Assembly (NCBI GenBank): GCA_019244235.1
Contig: JAFASY010000283.1
Coordinates: 1-64,000 of the forward strand
Length of the DNA: 64,000 nucleotides
From: Chroococcidiopsidaceae cyanobacterium CP_BM_ER_R8_30
Lineage (GTDB): Bacteria > Cyanobacteriota > Cyanobacteriia > Cyanobacteriales > Chroococcidiopsidaceae
Reading direction: 5' to 3'
Part shown: piece after piece, positions 38,469 to 46,914 of the stretch
Layout of the letters: each line of letters begins with the position of its first letter
How positions within the stretch are numbered: the first letter of the stretch is position 1
Translations under genes and position numbers: made by a program
The notes under the pieces: generated by a model
Seen by the model: only the letters and a program-made list of their open reading frames with translations
The model's database searches: none
Told to the model about the DNA's origin: nothing

Positions 38469-38705
38469 CTACGGCTTTTCTGGAGAGTTTGCCTCCAAAG
38501 CGTCAAGTTTGGCAAGTAGCCTCAACCCCTCTTCCCGACTGCCAGAAGCAGCCATAGCTTTAAAGCGAGTGTAGGCGTCAAACTCAGCAATAGCAATGGT
38601 AGAAAGTTCTTCAACCATTTTGTTGATACTTAGCCCTCTTCGAGCAGCGAGTTCTTTCAATCTAGCGTGTTTATCGTCTGGTAAACGAATGGTGAGAGTA
38701 GCCAC
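38469..38705 (-). CDS. Ribbon-helix-helix antitoxin
   Basis: A 78-residue protein with an N-terminal RHH DNA-binding fold: MATLTIRLPDDKHARLKELA then GLSINKMVEELS. The C-terminus (about 45-78) is charged and would wrap the toxin. Its gene starts 3 bases after the PIN toxin gene stop, so the module is in toxin-first order. It should bind the toxin and its promoter. Confidence 0.82.
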   Translation of the reverse strand: MATLTIRLPDDKHARLKELAARRGLSINKMVEELSTIAIAEFDAYTRFKAMAASGSREEGLRLLAKLDALEANSPEKP

Positions 38706-38708
38706 ATT

Positions 38709-39137
38709 TCACTCCTGCTTGATAATTTGCTCTGGTGTGAGGATAGACAATTGAGGAAACAATAGTTGTGTGTTCTTAAAGTCTTTAACATTATTAGTAG
38801 CAATCAGTCGAGCATTGCCAGCAATAGCTAGCTCAATTAGGTGATTATCAGCTTCATCCTGAAGATTGGGTCTCCATAGGTAGTAAATGGTAATCCACTG
38901 ACTAATGCTCATTAATGCACTGAGTAAATCAAGGATTTCCTCTTGGTTTAACGGACATTGGGCAACAATATCTTTGCGTGTGGTTACCGATTCGTACTCG
39001 CAAAAGAGAGTATTGCCGAACAGGGGTTTGTACTTCCCCTCAAAGCATTGTGTCAAGAGTAATCTTGCTGGGCCTGTGGGTCCAATCAAGGCACTGACAA
39101 AAACACTAGTGTCGATGACAATTCTAGTAGACTCCAT
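38709..39137 (-). CDS. PIN-domain toxin of a type II TA pair
   Basis: About 142 residues from MESTRIVIDTSVFVSALIG. It belongs to the PIN family annotated as putative toxin of TA systems. Acidic residues of the active site are in VIDTSV, in a CEYESV segment, and in EADNHLIELAIAGNARLIAT with NVKDF at the end. It should be an RNase neutralised by the RHH protein encoded just downstream. I used the ATG at 39137; an upstream start at 39173 adds 12 unrelated residues. Confidence 0.85.
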   Translation of the reverse strand: MESTRIVIDTSVFVSALIGPTGPARLLLTQCFEGKYKPLFGNTLFCEYESVTTRKDIVAQCPLNQEEILDLLSALMSISQWITIYYLWRPNLQDEADNHLIELAIAGNARLIATNNVKDFKNTQLLFPQLSILTPEQIIKQE

Positions 39138-39224
39138 GCTTAATGATAGCATATGTGCTATCAGTAGGGTCAAGGTGGTGAAAACGTCTTACCATACTGC
39201 TCATTTCATCTTTTGGGCTGAAAG

Positions 39225-39884
39225 ATGCCTGTGAACCAGTTCAAAGCATTGCTAGTCGAAGGGATTCCTGGAATCGGCAAGAGTACCCTGCTTGACGCTC
39301 TACTGCGCCAGCATGTCGATGCTGCCCAGCCGAGAAGAATTCGGACTCTCCTGCATCTGGCGCAATCCCACACTCATGGTCCACTAGCCTCAGCCGAGGA
39401 TACGGGGACGCTAACAGTCTCTGAAAACCAGCAACATCTTGAACGCATCGTCAGCATCGTTGAATGGTTCCATGCCTGTGTCCAAGAGCAGACCATTCCG
39501 AAGTGCTTCGTCTTGATTGACTGTCTCCACCTTACACATTGCGTTCGTCCAGGTGTTGTGACTTGGTCGGATGTAGCGGGGTTTGATCGCCGACTGGCAG
39601 CACTTGGCTGTAAGCTTCTTTTCCTACAAGTCAGCTTAGAGACGATTTGGGACCGCTCAATTGTGGCGAGGGCAGACTGGCAGTTTATCCGGGTTTACGC
39701 TGCTAAGTTCGGCAAGACTCACGAGGAGCTTCATCGGTACTTCCAAAGCGAGCAAGAGCAGATTGCTAGCATGTTTGAACAGTCGGCGATGCCAAAGCTG
39801 CTGCTTCAAAACGACGGTAGGCTTGAAGATGTCATAACAGAGGCAGAACGATTCTGGCTGGAAGGCTTTGAGGGAGAGCAGTAA
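39225..39884 (+). CDS. P-loop kinase-like protein, unknown substrate
   Basis: A 219-residue protein with a Walker A motif GIPGIGKST at 13-21. It has a nucleoside/dTMP-kinase-like plan: a polypeptide core with VLIDCLHLTH, LLFLQVSLETIWDRS (lid-like) and a C-terminal helix. I do not recognise a family. It may phosphorylate a small molecule. It stands alone, divergent from the TA pair. Confidence 0.55.
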   Translation: MPVNQFKALLVEGIPGIGKSTLLDALLRQHVDAAQPRRIRTLLHLAQSHTHGPLASAEDTGTLTVSENQQHLERIVSIVEWFHACVQEQTIPKCFVLIDCLHLTHCVRPGVVTWSDVAGFDRRLAALGCKLLFLQVSLETIWDRSIVARADWQFIRVYAAKFGKTHEELHRYFQSEQEQIASMFEQSAMPKLLLQNDGRLEDVITEAERFWLEGFEGEQ

Positions 39885-39916
39885 CATCTGTTATAGATGC
39901 CTAAAGTTATGAACAA

Positions 39917-41497
39917 TTAACTAGAACCACTCCCCAAAACAAACAAGCTTAGAAGAGTACCGCTATTCCAAAGACTGTGAATCAGCATCGACGAGAGGAG
40001 ATTGCGCGATCGCGTGTACACCACCCCCAATACTATACCCAACACTGTCAATGGCAGAATCTCAGACAGACTCAAGTGAGCAATAGCAAACAGCAAGGCG
40101 CTCGTGACAATTGCTCCCCGGACTGGTAAGTAACGAGTTAGGGAGGGCAGCAGAAAGCCCCGAAATAGAAATTCCTCAAATAAGGGAGCAGCAACTGCAG
40201 CTGTTAAGAAGAAAATGACACGTGCTACTTGATCTTGAGATTCTAGCGTCAACGGCAGCAACGGGTTGCTACCTCCTTCTCCTTGCCATATCTGTTGGTT
40301 TAGCAGCGAAACAGCAATCACCAGTGGCAGCGCTACGCAGTAACCGCCTAGCCCCCACAACAGCCAACTGCCTCGCCAATCAAAGCGAAACCAACCCTCT
40401 GGCAGCGGGAAAAAGGGCTTCACAGACAAATACAGCACTCCAAATGTACCTAGCGCTAAGAACAGATAGCTGACTAGGATGTAGAATGCCTGTGTCCGCA
40501 TATCGGCTCCGGCTGGCTTGAGCTGAAGCAAAAATAGAGGTGTTAATATTTGTCCAATCAGGAAAAAACCGAAGATAAACACCTGCCACACTGTTTCTCC
40601 ATTCCAAGGTGTTACCCAAGCAACATCCCCATTTTGCGCTAGTAATGACTGCTTTCCCTGTAACAAGCGCTGGCTGACCAAAAAAATCAGTAGTCCCACA
40701 CCGAATAAGCTCCCCAGGGTTGGGATACTGCTGATCGTGACCAACTTCAACAAGGCTTGCTCAGCGACCTTCTGTTCAGCAGCTTGCAAACTCTCTAAGG
40801 CATCTGAGCGTTGTTGTAATTCATAGAGCCGCGCTAAAGCTTGGTAACGAAACCAACCATCTAAATTTTTCTGAATCAACTCTTGAGCAGAAGGGAGCAA
40901 CCGTGCAGGATTGCTCCAGAGCCCAGTCAACACAGTTGCTGTCTCGACCAGAGATACTTGATTCTCGGCAGAAGTACTATGCTCCAAGCCTGTCCAAGTC
41001 TTAATGGCTTGAGCGGTTTGTCCTTGCTGCGCTTGCAGAATCCCAATGCGTAGATCTAACTCAGCGGTTAATTTCTCTAGCTGGTTAATTGATTGCTGTA
41101 GCTGTTGCTGCTGTTGGGGACGGGAAGTTTCGGGAACAGGAGAAAATCTTGTTTGAGGTTTAGGAGGGACCGGGACAGCAACGGGTTGGGACTTAGCTTT
41201 AGCAAGTTGTGACTTAGCTTTCTCTAGGTTAACTTGAGCTGATTCCCGTGCCTCTTGATACTGCTGGGTTGCTGCCTCTAGTGGCTTATCTCCCACTATC
41301 GTGTTGCGGGCAGCAGATACACTCGCTTCTTGACTCACTGCTGGCTGCCACTGAGCCGCATTCAGTAGAATATCAGTCTGGTACAATTCCAAACGACTTT
41401 GAATTTGGGGTTGCTCCAAGCTTTCATACAGAGACACGCCAGTAAAGTAAAGGGCAACTATCGTCAGCGCAATCAAAATCAACCGTTTTATCGTCAT
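39917..41497 (-). CDS. CPBP-family intramembrane metalloprotease
   Basis: A 526-residue membrane protein. The first 250 residues hold one membrane segment and a long periplasmic, coiled-coil-rich region. Several membrane helices follow from about 265. The Abi/CPBP motif EEFLFRGFLLP (glutamate pair plus Arg) and later IAHLSLSEILP and MLIHSLWNSG supply the metal ligands. Family members process prenylated or membrane proteins, or give bacteriocin self-immunity. The long cyanobacterial form has no fixed role. Confidence 0.88.
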   Translation of the reverse strand: MTIKRLILIALTIVALYFTGVSLYESLEQPQIQSRLELYQTDILLNAAQWQPAVSQEASVSAARNTIVGDKPLEAATQQYQEARESAQVNLEKAKSQLAKAKSQPVAVPVPPKPQTRFSPVPETSRPQQQQQLQQSINQLEKLTAELDLRIGILQAQQGQTAQAIKTWTGLEHSTSAENQVSLVETATVLTGLWSNPARLLPSAQELIQKNLDGWFRYQALARLYELQQRSDALESLQAAEQKVAEQALLKLVTISSIPTLGSLFGVGLLIFLVSQRLLQGKQSLLAQNGDVAWVTPWNGETVWQVFIFGFFLIGQILTPLFLLQLKPAGADMRTQAFYILVSYLFLALGTFGVLYLSVKPFFPLPEGWFRFDWRGSWLLWGLGGYCVALPLVIAVSLLNQQIWQGEGGSNPLLPLTLESQDQVARVIFFLTAAVAAPLFEEFLFRGFLLPSLTRYLPVRGAIVTSALLFAIAHLSLSEILPLTVLGIVLGVVYTRSRNLLSSMLIHSLWNSGTLLSLFVLGSGSS

Positions 41498-41853
41498 CCA
41501 TCCCCCGTCCCGATAGAAGTATTACAGCAATTGCCTCAGTGACATAATCGTATCAAACAGCTGTAGATACCTTAGTCATCTTCTCCTCTCCCCATCTCTC
41601 TTGTGTTCCCCATCTCGCCTTGGTTCAAAAGATGACCGAAAAGTATAGAGTTTGACTTTTTAAATCAAGAGTTTTTAAGTATTACCTTTGGTGGTGGATA
41701 GTAGAGTGAACTAGCCGCTATCGCTTGTGCAGTACGACAACTAGCTATTATTTATGAAGCTTTGCCTGCCACTGCAAAACCTTCATCTGGGCTGCCATGG
41801 CTCAAATTGTAGCTAGATATTTAATGTAATGATTTATACCCTTCTGCAGAAAA
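41498..41853. other. Intergenic region, no gene seen
   Basis: No convincing ORF. Bases about 41578-41622 are a pyrimidine-rich tract (CTCCTCTCCCCATCTCTC type) like those found at other gene ends here. The rest is AT-rich without visible palindromes. Confidence 0.5.
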
Positions 41854-42264
41854 TTAGAGATTTTTGGACATGCCCAAGTAAGCGTTATTTAAGTACCCTG
41901 GCAAAATGGCTTGGTCTTCAATCACAGCCTTAACTACATCAGATTCAGCCAATGCATTGACACCTTCGGTTGTAATTTCAACCGGAATAGAACCTAATAA
42001 ATCAGGATGTTCGGCGAGCTGTAGCCCATTAAAGCGTTGGATAATTGGACTAATATCTGCTAAAGCTTCCTCTGCTGACTCACGCAATGCTTTGATCGCA
42101 GCTTGACGCTCCGCACGCGATTGACGTTTTTCGATTGCTTTTTTGGATGGTTGCACTTGCAGTAGGACAATGACACGAACTTTCTGTTGCGGTTCGAGAT
42201 AAGTTAATCGAGCTGCAAACTCAGGGCTAATTTTATTCCGATTGTTTGAATTGTACTCAGGCAT
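41854..42264 (-). CDS. Stand-alone I9-like propeptide/inhibitor protein
   Basis: A 136-residue soluble protein. Its plan resembles the I9 inhibitor or prodomain of subtilases: KVRVIVLLQVQP, a long charged helix with an Ala-rich stretch, IPVEITTEGVNALAES then DVVKAVIEDQAI. Stand-alone I9 proteins can act as subtilase inhibitors or foldases in trans. It is encoded 21 bases after the subtilase, with a GGGGGA ribosome site. Role is inferred. Confidence 0.55.
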   Translation of the reverse strand: MPEYNSNNRNKISPEFAARLTYLEPQQKVRVIVLLQVQPSKKAIEKRQSRAERQAAIKALRESAEEALADISPIIQRFNGLQLAEHPDLLGSIPVEITTEGVNALAESDVVKAVIEDQAILPGYLNNAYLGMSKNL

Positions 42265-42285
42265 TATATTTATCCCCCATTGTAT

Positions 42286-43644
42286 TTAGGTGAGGGCTTT
42301 TAGTGCCTCATCAGGTTGAATCAAACCATGTCCCCACCGATTGCAGGGTCGAAGGTCTTTACCATCTGGATGGTGAGCTGTTTCCTTAAGTACTTTTATG
42401 ATATCGGTTACAGGAGCAGTTGGCTTGGCTGCCATCAAAAGAGACGCAACTCCTGCAACATGAGGTGTTGCCATAGAAGTACCATCCATAAAGTTGTACT
42501 CAAAAGTTCCTTTAGGGTGTTTTATGGGTGGAATACAGGAGTAAATTTGAGCGCCCGGAGCAACAACATCTGGTTTGATCACTAAGCCATTGGGTTCTTT
42601 GCCCGGAAAGACGAGGCTGGCACCACTGCTGAAGAAAGTGACATCAACATCATCGCATCCTGTCTTTTCGATTGCTCCCACTGAAAAGGCATTGTAAGTA
42701 TTGCCGGGAGAACTGCTATTGCCATGATTCTCGTTACCGATTGCCACAACAGGTAAAATGCCATATTGATTGAGTAGAATATCCAGCACTACGGCAAAAC
42801 GTGGTTCATAGTAGTTCAAACCGAGAGACATGTTTATAATGTCTGCTCCTTTTTCAATTGCCCAGGAAATTCCCTCCATTAGAGTTCGCAGTGAGGTGTC
42901 GCCAATCAGGACACCTGCAACGAATAAGTTAGTTTGGGGAGCTACACCGATTGCCACACCGTTAAAGTCTTGACCGCCCGCGATTGTGCCGCAAACGTGA
43001 GTGCCATGCTGTCCACAATCAAATGCGGGTTCTGCCTTAATGCGTCGCCCTAAAGGATCGATAATAATGAATTCTTTGACGCGATCGTTAAGCACTGAAT
43101 GAGCGCCGTACACCCCGGTATCAAGCACGGCAACATTAATCTCTTGACCTTTAGTGGTCTCCCAGAGCTTGGGAATCTCCAGTTGTTTCAAGCCCCAGGT
43201 TAAGCTATCTTGCTTTTCTTGCTCAAGCAGTGCCTCATACTCAACTCTTCGGGGCTGGATAAGATGAATTTTCTGATTGGGCAGAACTGCCACCACATCG
43301 GGTTATTCTGCTAACGCTTCCAAGGTTTTGCGGGTGACTTCGACCGTTGTGACGGGCAGTGTGCTAGAGCCAATGGTGGAAGCTTTTAGAGGTTGTTTGG
43401 TGTAGCCCAAGTCACGACTGGCTTGTTGGTAATGAGTCAAAACCTTCTGCTCAACCGTTTTTTGAAGTCCCGCTTGCTCTTTGACTTCATCCAGCCGTCG
43501 CTTAAGTTCCCGCAGGCGACCGCGTAAGGGTAAACCTTCAATTGGGGGAGCTTGGTGGATCACAATCGCTTCTCGTTTACCATCCTCGCCACTATCGGCA
43601 AGGAAAGGCTCAAAAGCAGGGGAGATTTTTGACTCGGTACTCAA
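42286..43644 (-). pseudogene. S8 subtilase with I9 prodomain, split by in-frame TAA
   Basis: One continuous reading frame of 453 codons including its final stop. The first 113 residues (from TTG 43644) end EVTRKTLEALAE, then TAA at 43303-43305, and the same frame continues PDVVAVLPNQKIHLI. The junction is in the last strand of the prodomain, where a Gln would be normal (CAA to TAA). The catalytic part (from GTG 43296) is complete: VAVLDTGV (Asp59), CGQHGTHVCG (His97), AIGNENHG (Asn188) and DGTSMATPHVAG (Ser274). It may be inactivated, read through, or made as two chains. TTGA overlaps the upstream NTPase stop. Confidence 0.75.
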
Positions 43645-45062
43645 CGCAATTTACCTCTTTTTGGGTTTATTCGGTTAGATCGGCTCTTAATCAATATTGG
43701 TTTACGCGATTGTTTTTCTATGGGTTTTACATCTTCCAAGAAGTTTGCCCAATGGTTTAGAGCTGCAATGGCAGATTTACGAATTTCTAATTTTACTTCT
43801 AATACTTTTAAGGGGTCTTGCACCTTTATAGTCTTCAAGCGAGCTGCTAGTTGTCTTATTAAAGAGGTAAATTCTTGCTTTTCATCAATATTCCTGATGA
43901 GAATCAATATTTCAGGTATTTTATCTTGATAGGTTCGAAGTCGAAGCAAAATTGTCCAGGAAAGACCTTCTACACGGAGTAATACAGAGATCACTCGATG
44001 CAAGGATGCCTTAATCGCTTCTGATCTTGACTCATTTAATTCACTGCGCTTTATCAGCGCAAAAAGGGCAATTTCTGGTACCCGCAACAACAACGGGATT
44101 GCTTGTTGACCTTCTAGAATAAACTTTTCTTCAACCGATGCCACCTTGACTTGTAACCATTCAAAGAACGTAGACTTGCCAGCACCCGGTAAACCAACAA
44201 TCACAGTACGAGAGGAGAGTTTTACTTGCCCAAGTGCTGTAGAAGTCAGTTCATTTACTTTTTCACTATCCTCATTCACCTCTGCCAGCATTATCTTATA
44301 AAGATTGTCGAGGTCTCCGTACAGCCTACGTGCTGCTGCTAAATTCATCAGGGATGACGTGTTTTCCTCTACGCTCTCTGTTGTTTTAGAAAGTTTTCGC
44401 ACTACTACACGAGGCATAACAAATAGCTCTCGCAGATCCACATCTAGATTTGTAGTCATCCGCACAGTTCCCGCTTCAATCCGATGGAATCGTTGTAGTA
44501 AGTAGTCTCGGTGCAAAAGTTCATACCTCTGATCTACTCCAGCTTGATCGGACTGTCCCTGAGCATTAATTTGGTCACTAATTTCATTTAACCGATTAAC
44601 TACTCGGCGAACTAGCTCGAATGTACTGGAGAAGTTGAGTTTTTGCCACTCTGCCATTACCGGACCTACCAGCATCAAAACCTGCACAACGGTATAGAGT
44701 GCTAAACGATATACCGCATCATGGGTTTGCTGCACTACTTGAGGACACGGTAAATGGTTTAGTAAACTTTCAACAATTTCCTCAGTAGTAACATTGGGAT
44801 TCGAGATATCCTCCAGTTGCAGCAGGTTTCTCATCCTTGCAAAACCTGTGAGAATGCCTGCAACCGTCTCCTCACTCAACTTTTGGTTTAAGAAAAAGCG
44901 ACTTAACGACGATGATGCTGCATCTGCCGCTGCCTCAACTTGACGAATAACCTCATTCAACCTTCGTCGCTCGGAGATGCGGGTGTGGAAAGGCTTGGAG
45001 AATATGTGTTCAAAAAGCTCACCGTAAAAGTCCAAAACCCGATCGTCAATTGAGAGTGGCAT
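43641..45062 (-). CDS. NACHT-like P-loop NTPase
   Basis: A 473-residue protein. The N-terminal 270 residues are helical, including the hydrophobic stretch RLALYTVVQVLMLVGPVMAE (119-138) and LRELFVMPRVVV, a pattern seen before cyanobacterial NACHT domains. Walker A is VGLPGAGKSTFFEWL (289-303), followed by IPLLLRVPE. ILILIRNIDE at 385-394 stands where NACHT has a Walker B of the form DGLDE, with Arg for the first acid. The C-terminus is short and basic, without sensor repeats. It may be a degenerate STAND protein whose effector is the downstream subtilase (inference). Confidence 0.6.
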   Translation of the reverse strand: MPLSIDDRVLDFYGELFEHIFSKPFHTRISERRRLNEVIRQVEAAADAASSSLSRFFLNQKLSEETVAGILTGFARMRNLLQLEDISNPNVTTEEIVESLLNHLPCPQVVQQTHDAVYRLALYTVVQVLMLVGPVMAEWQKLNFSSTFELVRRVVNRLNEISDQINAQGQSDQAGVDQRYELLHRDYLLQRFHRIEAGTVRMTTNLDVDLRELFVMPRVVVRKLSKTTESVEENTSSLMNLAAARRLYGDLDNLYKIMLAEVNEDSEKVNELTSTALGQVKLSSRTVIVGLPGAGKSTFFEWLQVKVASVEEKFILEGQQAIPLLLRVPEIALFALIKRSELNESRSEAIKASLHRVISVLLRVEGLSWTILLRLRTYQDKIPEILILIRNIDEKQEFTSLIRQLAARLKTIKVQDPLKVLEVKLEIRKSAIAALNHWANFLEDVKPIEKQSRKPILIKSRSNRINPKRGKLR

Positions 45063-45553
45063 GTTAACTTTTTATCTTCCTCAACCAGTTGCTTGTGCCC
45101 ATTATCACATCACTCCAAAATGATTAATTGGAACATTATTTGACCATCTCGGTAGCTTAGCGCTATGGGTTGTGCGTCGGGGAAGTGCGGGATTGATATC
45201 ACATGAAAGAAGAAAAGGTGGTGTTGAGAGCTGTTGTTAAACCCTAAATTATTACACCAAACTCGTGCTTACTGATATCAGAAAAATAGCAATCCAGGCA
45301 CTCAACGGCAATCCAGACAGTCATAAGTTTGTATGTAACAGCTCAACCCACTCTAGCTTTAGCTGATCTTGGGGATTAGCACACCAACAGAGCGTTGACA
45401 TCACCCTGCTTTTGAGTCTATCTCCATCTCATGAACAGCTCTCTTCTCTTCTCCTCTTCTCTCCCTCTTTGAAAATCGCCTGATTCAGGGGTAAAATGAC
45501 CCTGGCTTGGAACCATAAAAAACTGTCATTTACTGCTGTTGGAGGATAAACCC
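45063..45553. other. Intergenic region, no gene seen
   Basis: Region between divergent NTPase and histidine phosphatase. No ORF with support. A pyrimidine-rich tract covers about 45420-45475 (CTCTTCTCTTCTCC type). An ideal GGAGG ribosome site lies at 45541-45545, eight bases before the proposed CTG start. Confidence 0.5.
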
Positions 45554-46909
45554 CTGGCCACTCGTGTCATCATCGTGCGTCATGGTCAAAGTAGCTACAA
45601 TACAGAGCGGCGCATTCAAGGTCGCAGTGATGCGTCAGTCCTAACAGAGAAAGGCTGCTTTGACGCCCGTAAGGTTGCTGCTGCTCTCAGTGGTCTTTCT
45701 TTTACTGCCATCTACACTAGTCCCCTACAGCGAGCGAAACAAACAGCGGAGATCATTCTGTCTAGCTTATCTCCTGACAACCACACTGCTCCAACGTTTG
45801 CGACCTCAGACAAGCTGTTGGAAATTGATCTGCCTGCATGGGAGGGCATGCTGCTAAGCGAGGTGCGAGAAAAATTTTCACCTACCTATCGCCTTTGGCA
45901 AGAGCGTCCTCACGAGCTGCGGATGGAGGTATCAAAGCCAGAAGGAGCAAGGGAACACCTACCAGTTCCAGCCCTATATGCACAGGCGCAGCAGTTCTGG
46001 CAAGAGGTTCTGCCTTACCACCCAGGGGAAACCATATTGATAGTGGGGCATAACGGCATTAATCGGGCGTTAATTAGTACTGCTTTGGGAATTTCACCCG
46101 CCCGCTATCATTCCATTCAGCAGTCTAACTGCGGTATTAGTGTCCTAAATTTTACTCTTGGTTTGAGACAACCAGTTCAACTAGAATCGCTGAATCAGAC
46201 AGCTCATCTAGGAGAGGTTCTGCCCTCACTTCGACCAAATCATCAGGGACAGCGGATATTACTGGTGCGGCACGGTGAAACTGAGTGGAATCGCCAAACC
46301 CGGTTCCAGGGGCAAATAGATGTGCCTCTCAATGACAACGGTAGGGCACAGTCTAGAAAGGCAGCTGAACTGCTTAAGGATGTTCCGATCGACTTTGCCA
46401 TCAGTAGCCCCATGTTGCGTCCTAAGGAAACAGCTGAAATTATTCTGCAATATCATCCGTCTGTGCAGCTGGAATTGCAGGATGGCTTGAGGGAAATTAG
46501 CCATGGGCTTTGGGAAGGAAAATTAGAAGCAGAAATTGAGCAGGCTTATCCAGGTGAGCTGCGTAGGTGGCGAGAAAACCCAGCTACAGTACAAATGCCA
46601 GAGGGAGAAAACCTACAGCAAGTGTGGCTGCGTGCTGTGGCTGCTTGGCAGACGATTCTAGCATCAGCCGCAGCTGCAGGACTGAAGACAGGTTTAGTTG
46701 TGGCTCATGATGCCACTAATAAGGCTTTGCTTTGTCATGTCCTTGGCTTGGAGCCAGAACATTTTTGGAGTTTCAGGCAAGGTAACGGAGCTGTTAGCGC
46801 GATCGACTATCCCCAAGGTTTGACTGGACTACCAGTGCTACAAGCAATGAATATCACTTCTCATTTGGAGGGGGGCGTCCTCGATCGGACAGCAGCCGGA
46901 GCATTGTAG
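45554..46909 (+). CDS. Tandem histidine phosphatase
   Basis: About 451 residues with two phosphoglycerate-mutase-like domains. The catalytic histidines are in VRHGQSSYNTERRIQGR and, in the second domain from about residue 235, VRHGETEWNRQTRFQGQ. The matching VGHNGINRALI and VAHDATNKALL lie near each domain end. The family dephosphorylates small phosphorylated compounds, some members phosphoserine. I chose CTG at 45554 because GGAGG is ideally placed and homologues begin ATRVIIVRHG. TTG at 45539 lacks this spacing. The following gene begins 5 bases after the stop. Confidence 0.85.
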   Translation: MATRVIIVRHGQSSYNTERRIQGRSDASVLTEKGCFDARKVAAALSGLSFTAIYTSPLQRAKQTAEIILSSLSPDNHTAPTFATSDKLLEIDLPAWEGMLLSEVREKFSPTYRLWQERPHELRMEVSKPEGAREHLPVPALYAQAQQFWQEVLPYHPGETILIVGHNGINRALISTALGISPARYHSIQQSNCGISVLNFTLGLRQPVQLESLNQTAHLGEVLPSLRPNHQGQRILLVRHGETEWNRQTRFQGQIDVPLNDNGRAQSRKAAELLKDVPIDFAISSPMLRPKETAEIILQYHPSVQLELQDGLREISHGLWEGKLEAEIEQAYPGELRRWRENPATVQMPEGENLQQVWLRAVAAWQTILASAAAAGLKTGLVVAHDATNKALLCHVLGLEPEHFWSFRQGNGAVSAIDYPQGLTGLPVLQAMNITSHLEGGVLDRTAAGAL

Positions 46910-46914
46910 AAGTA

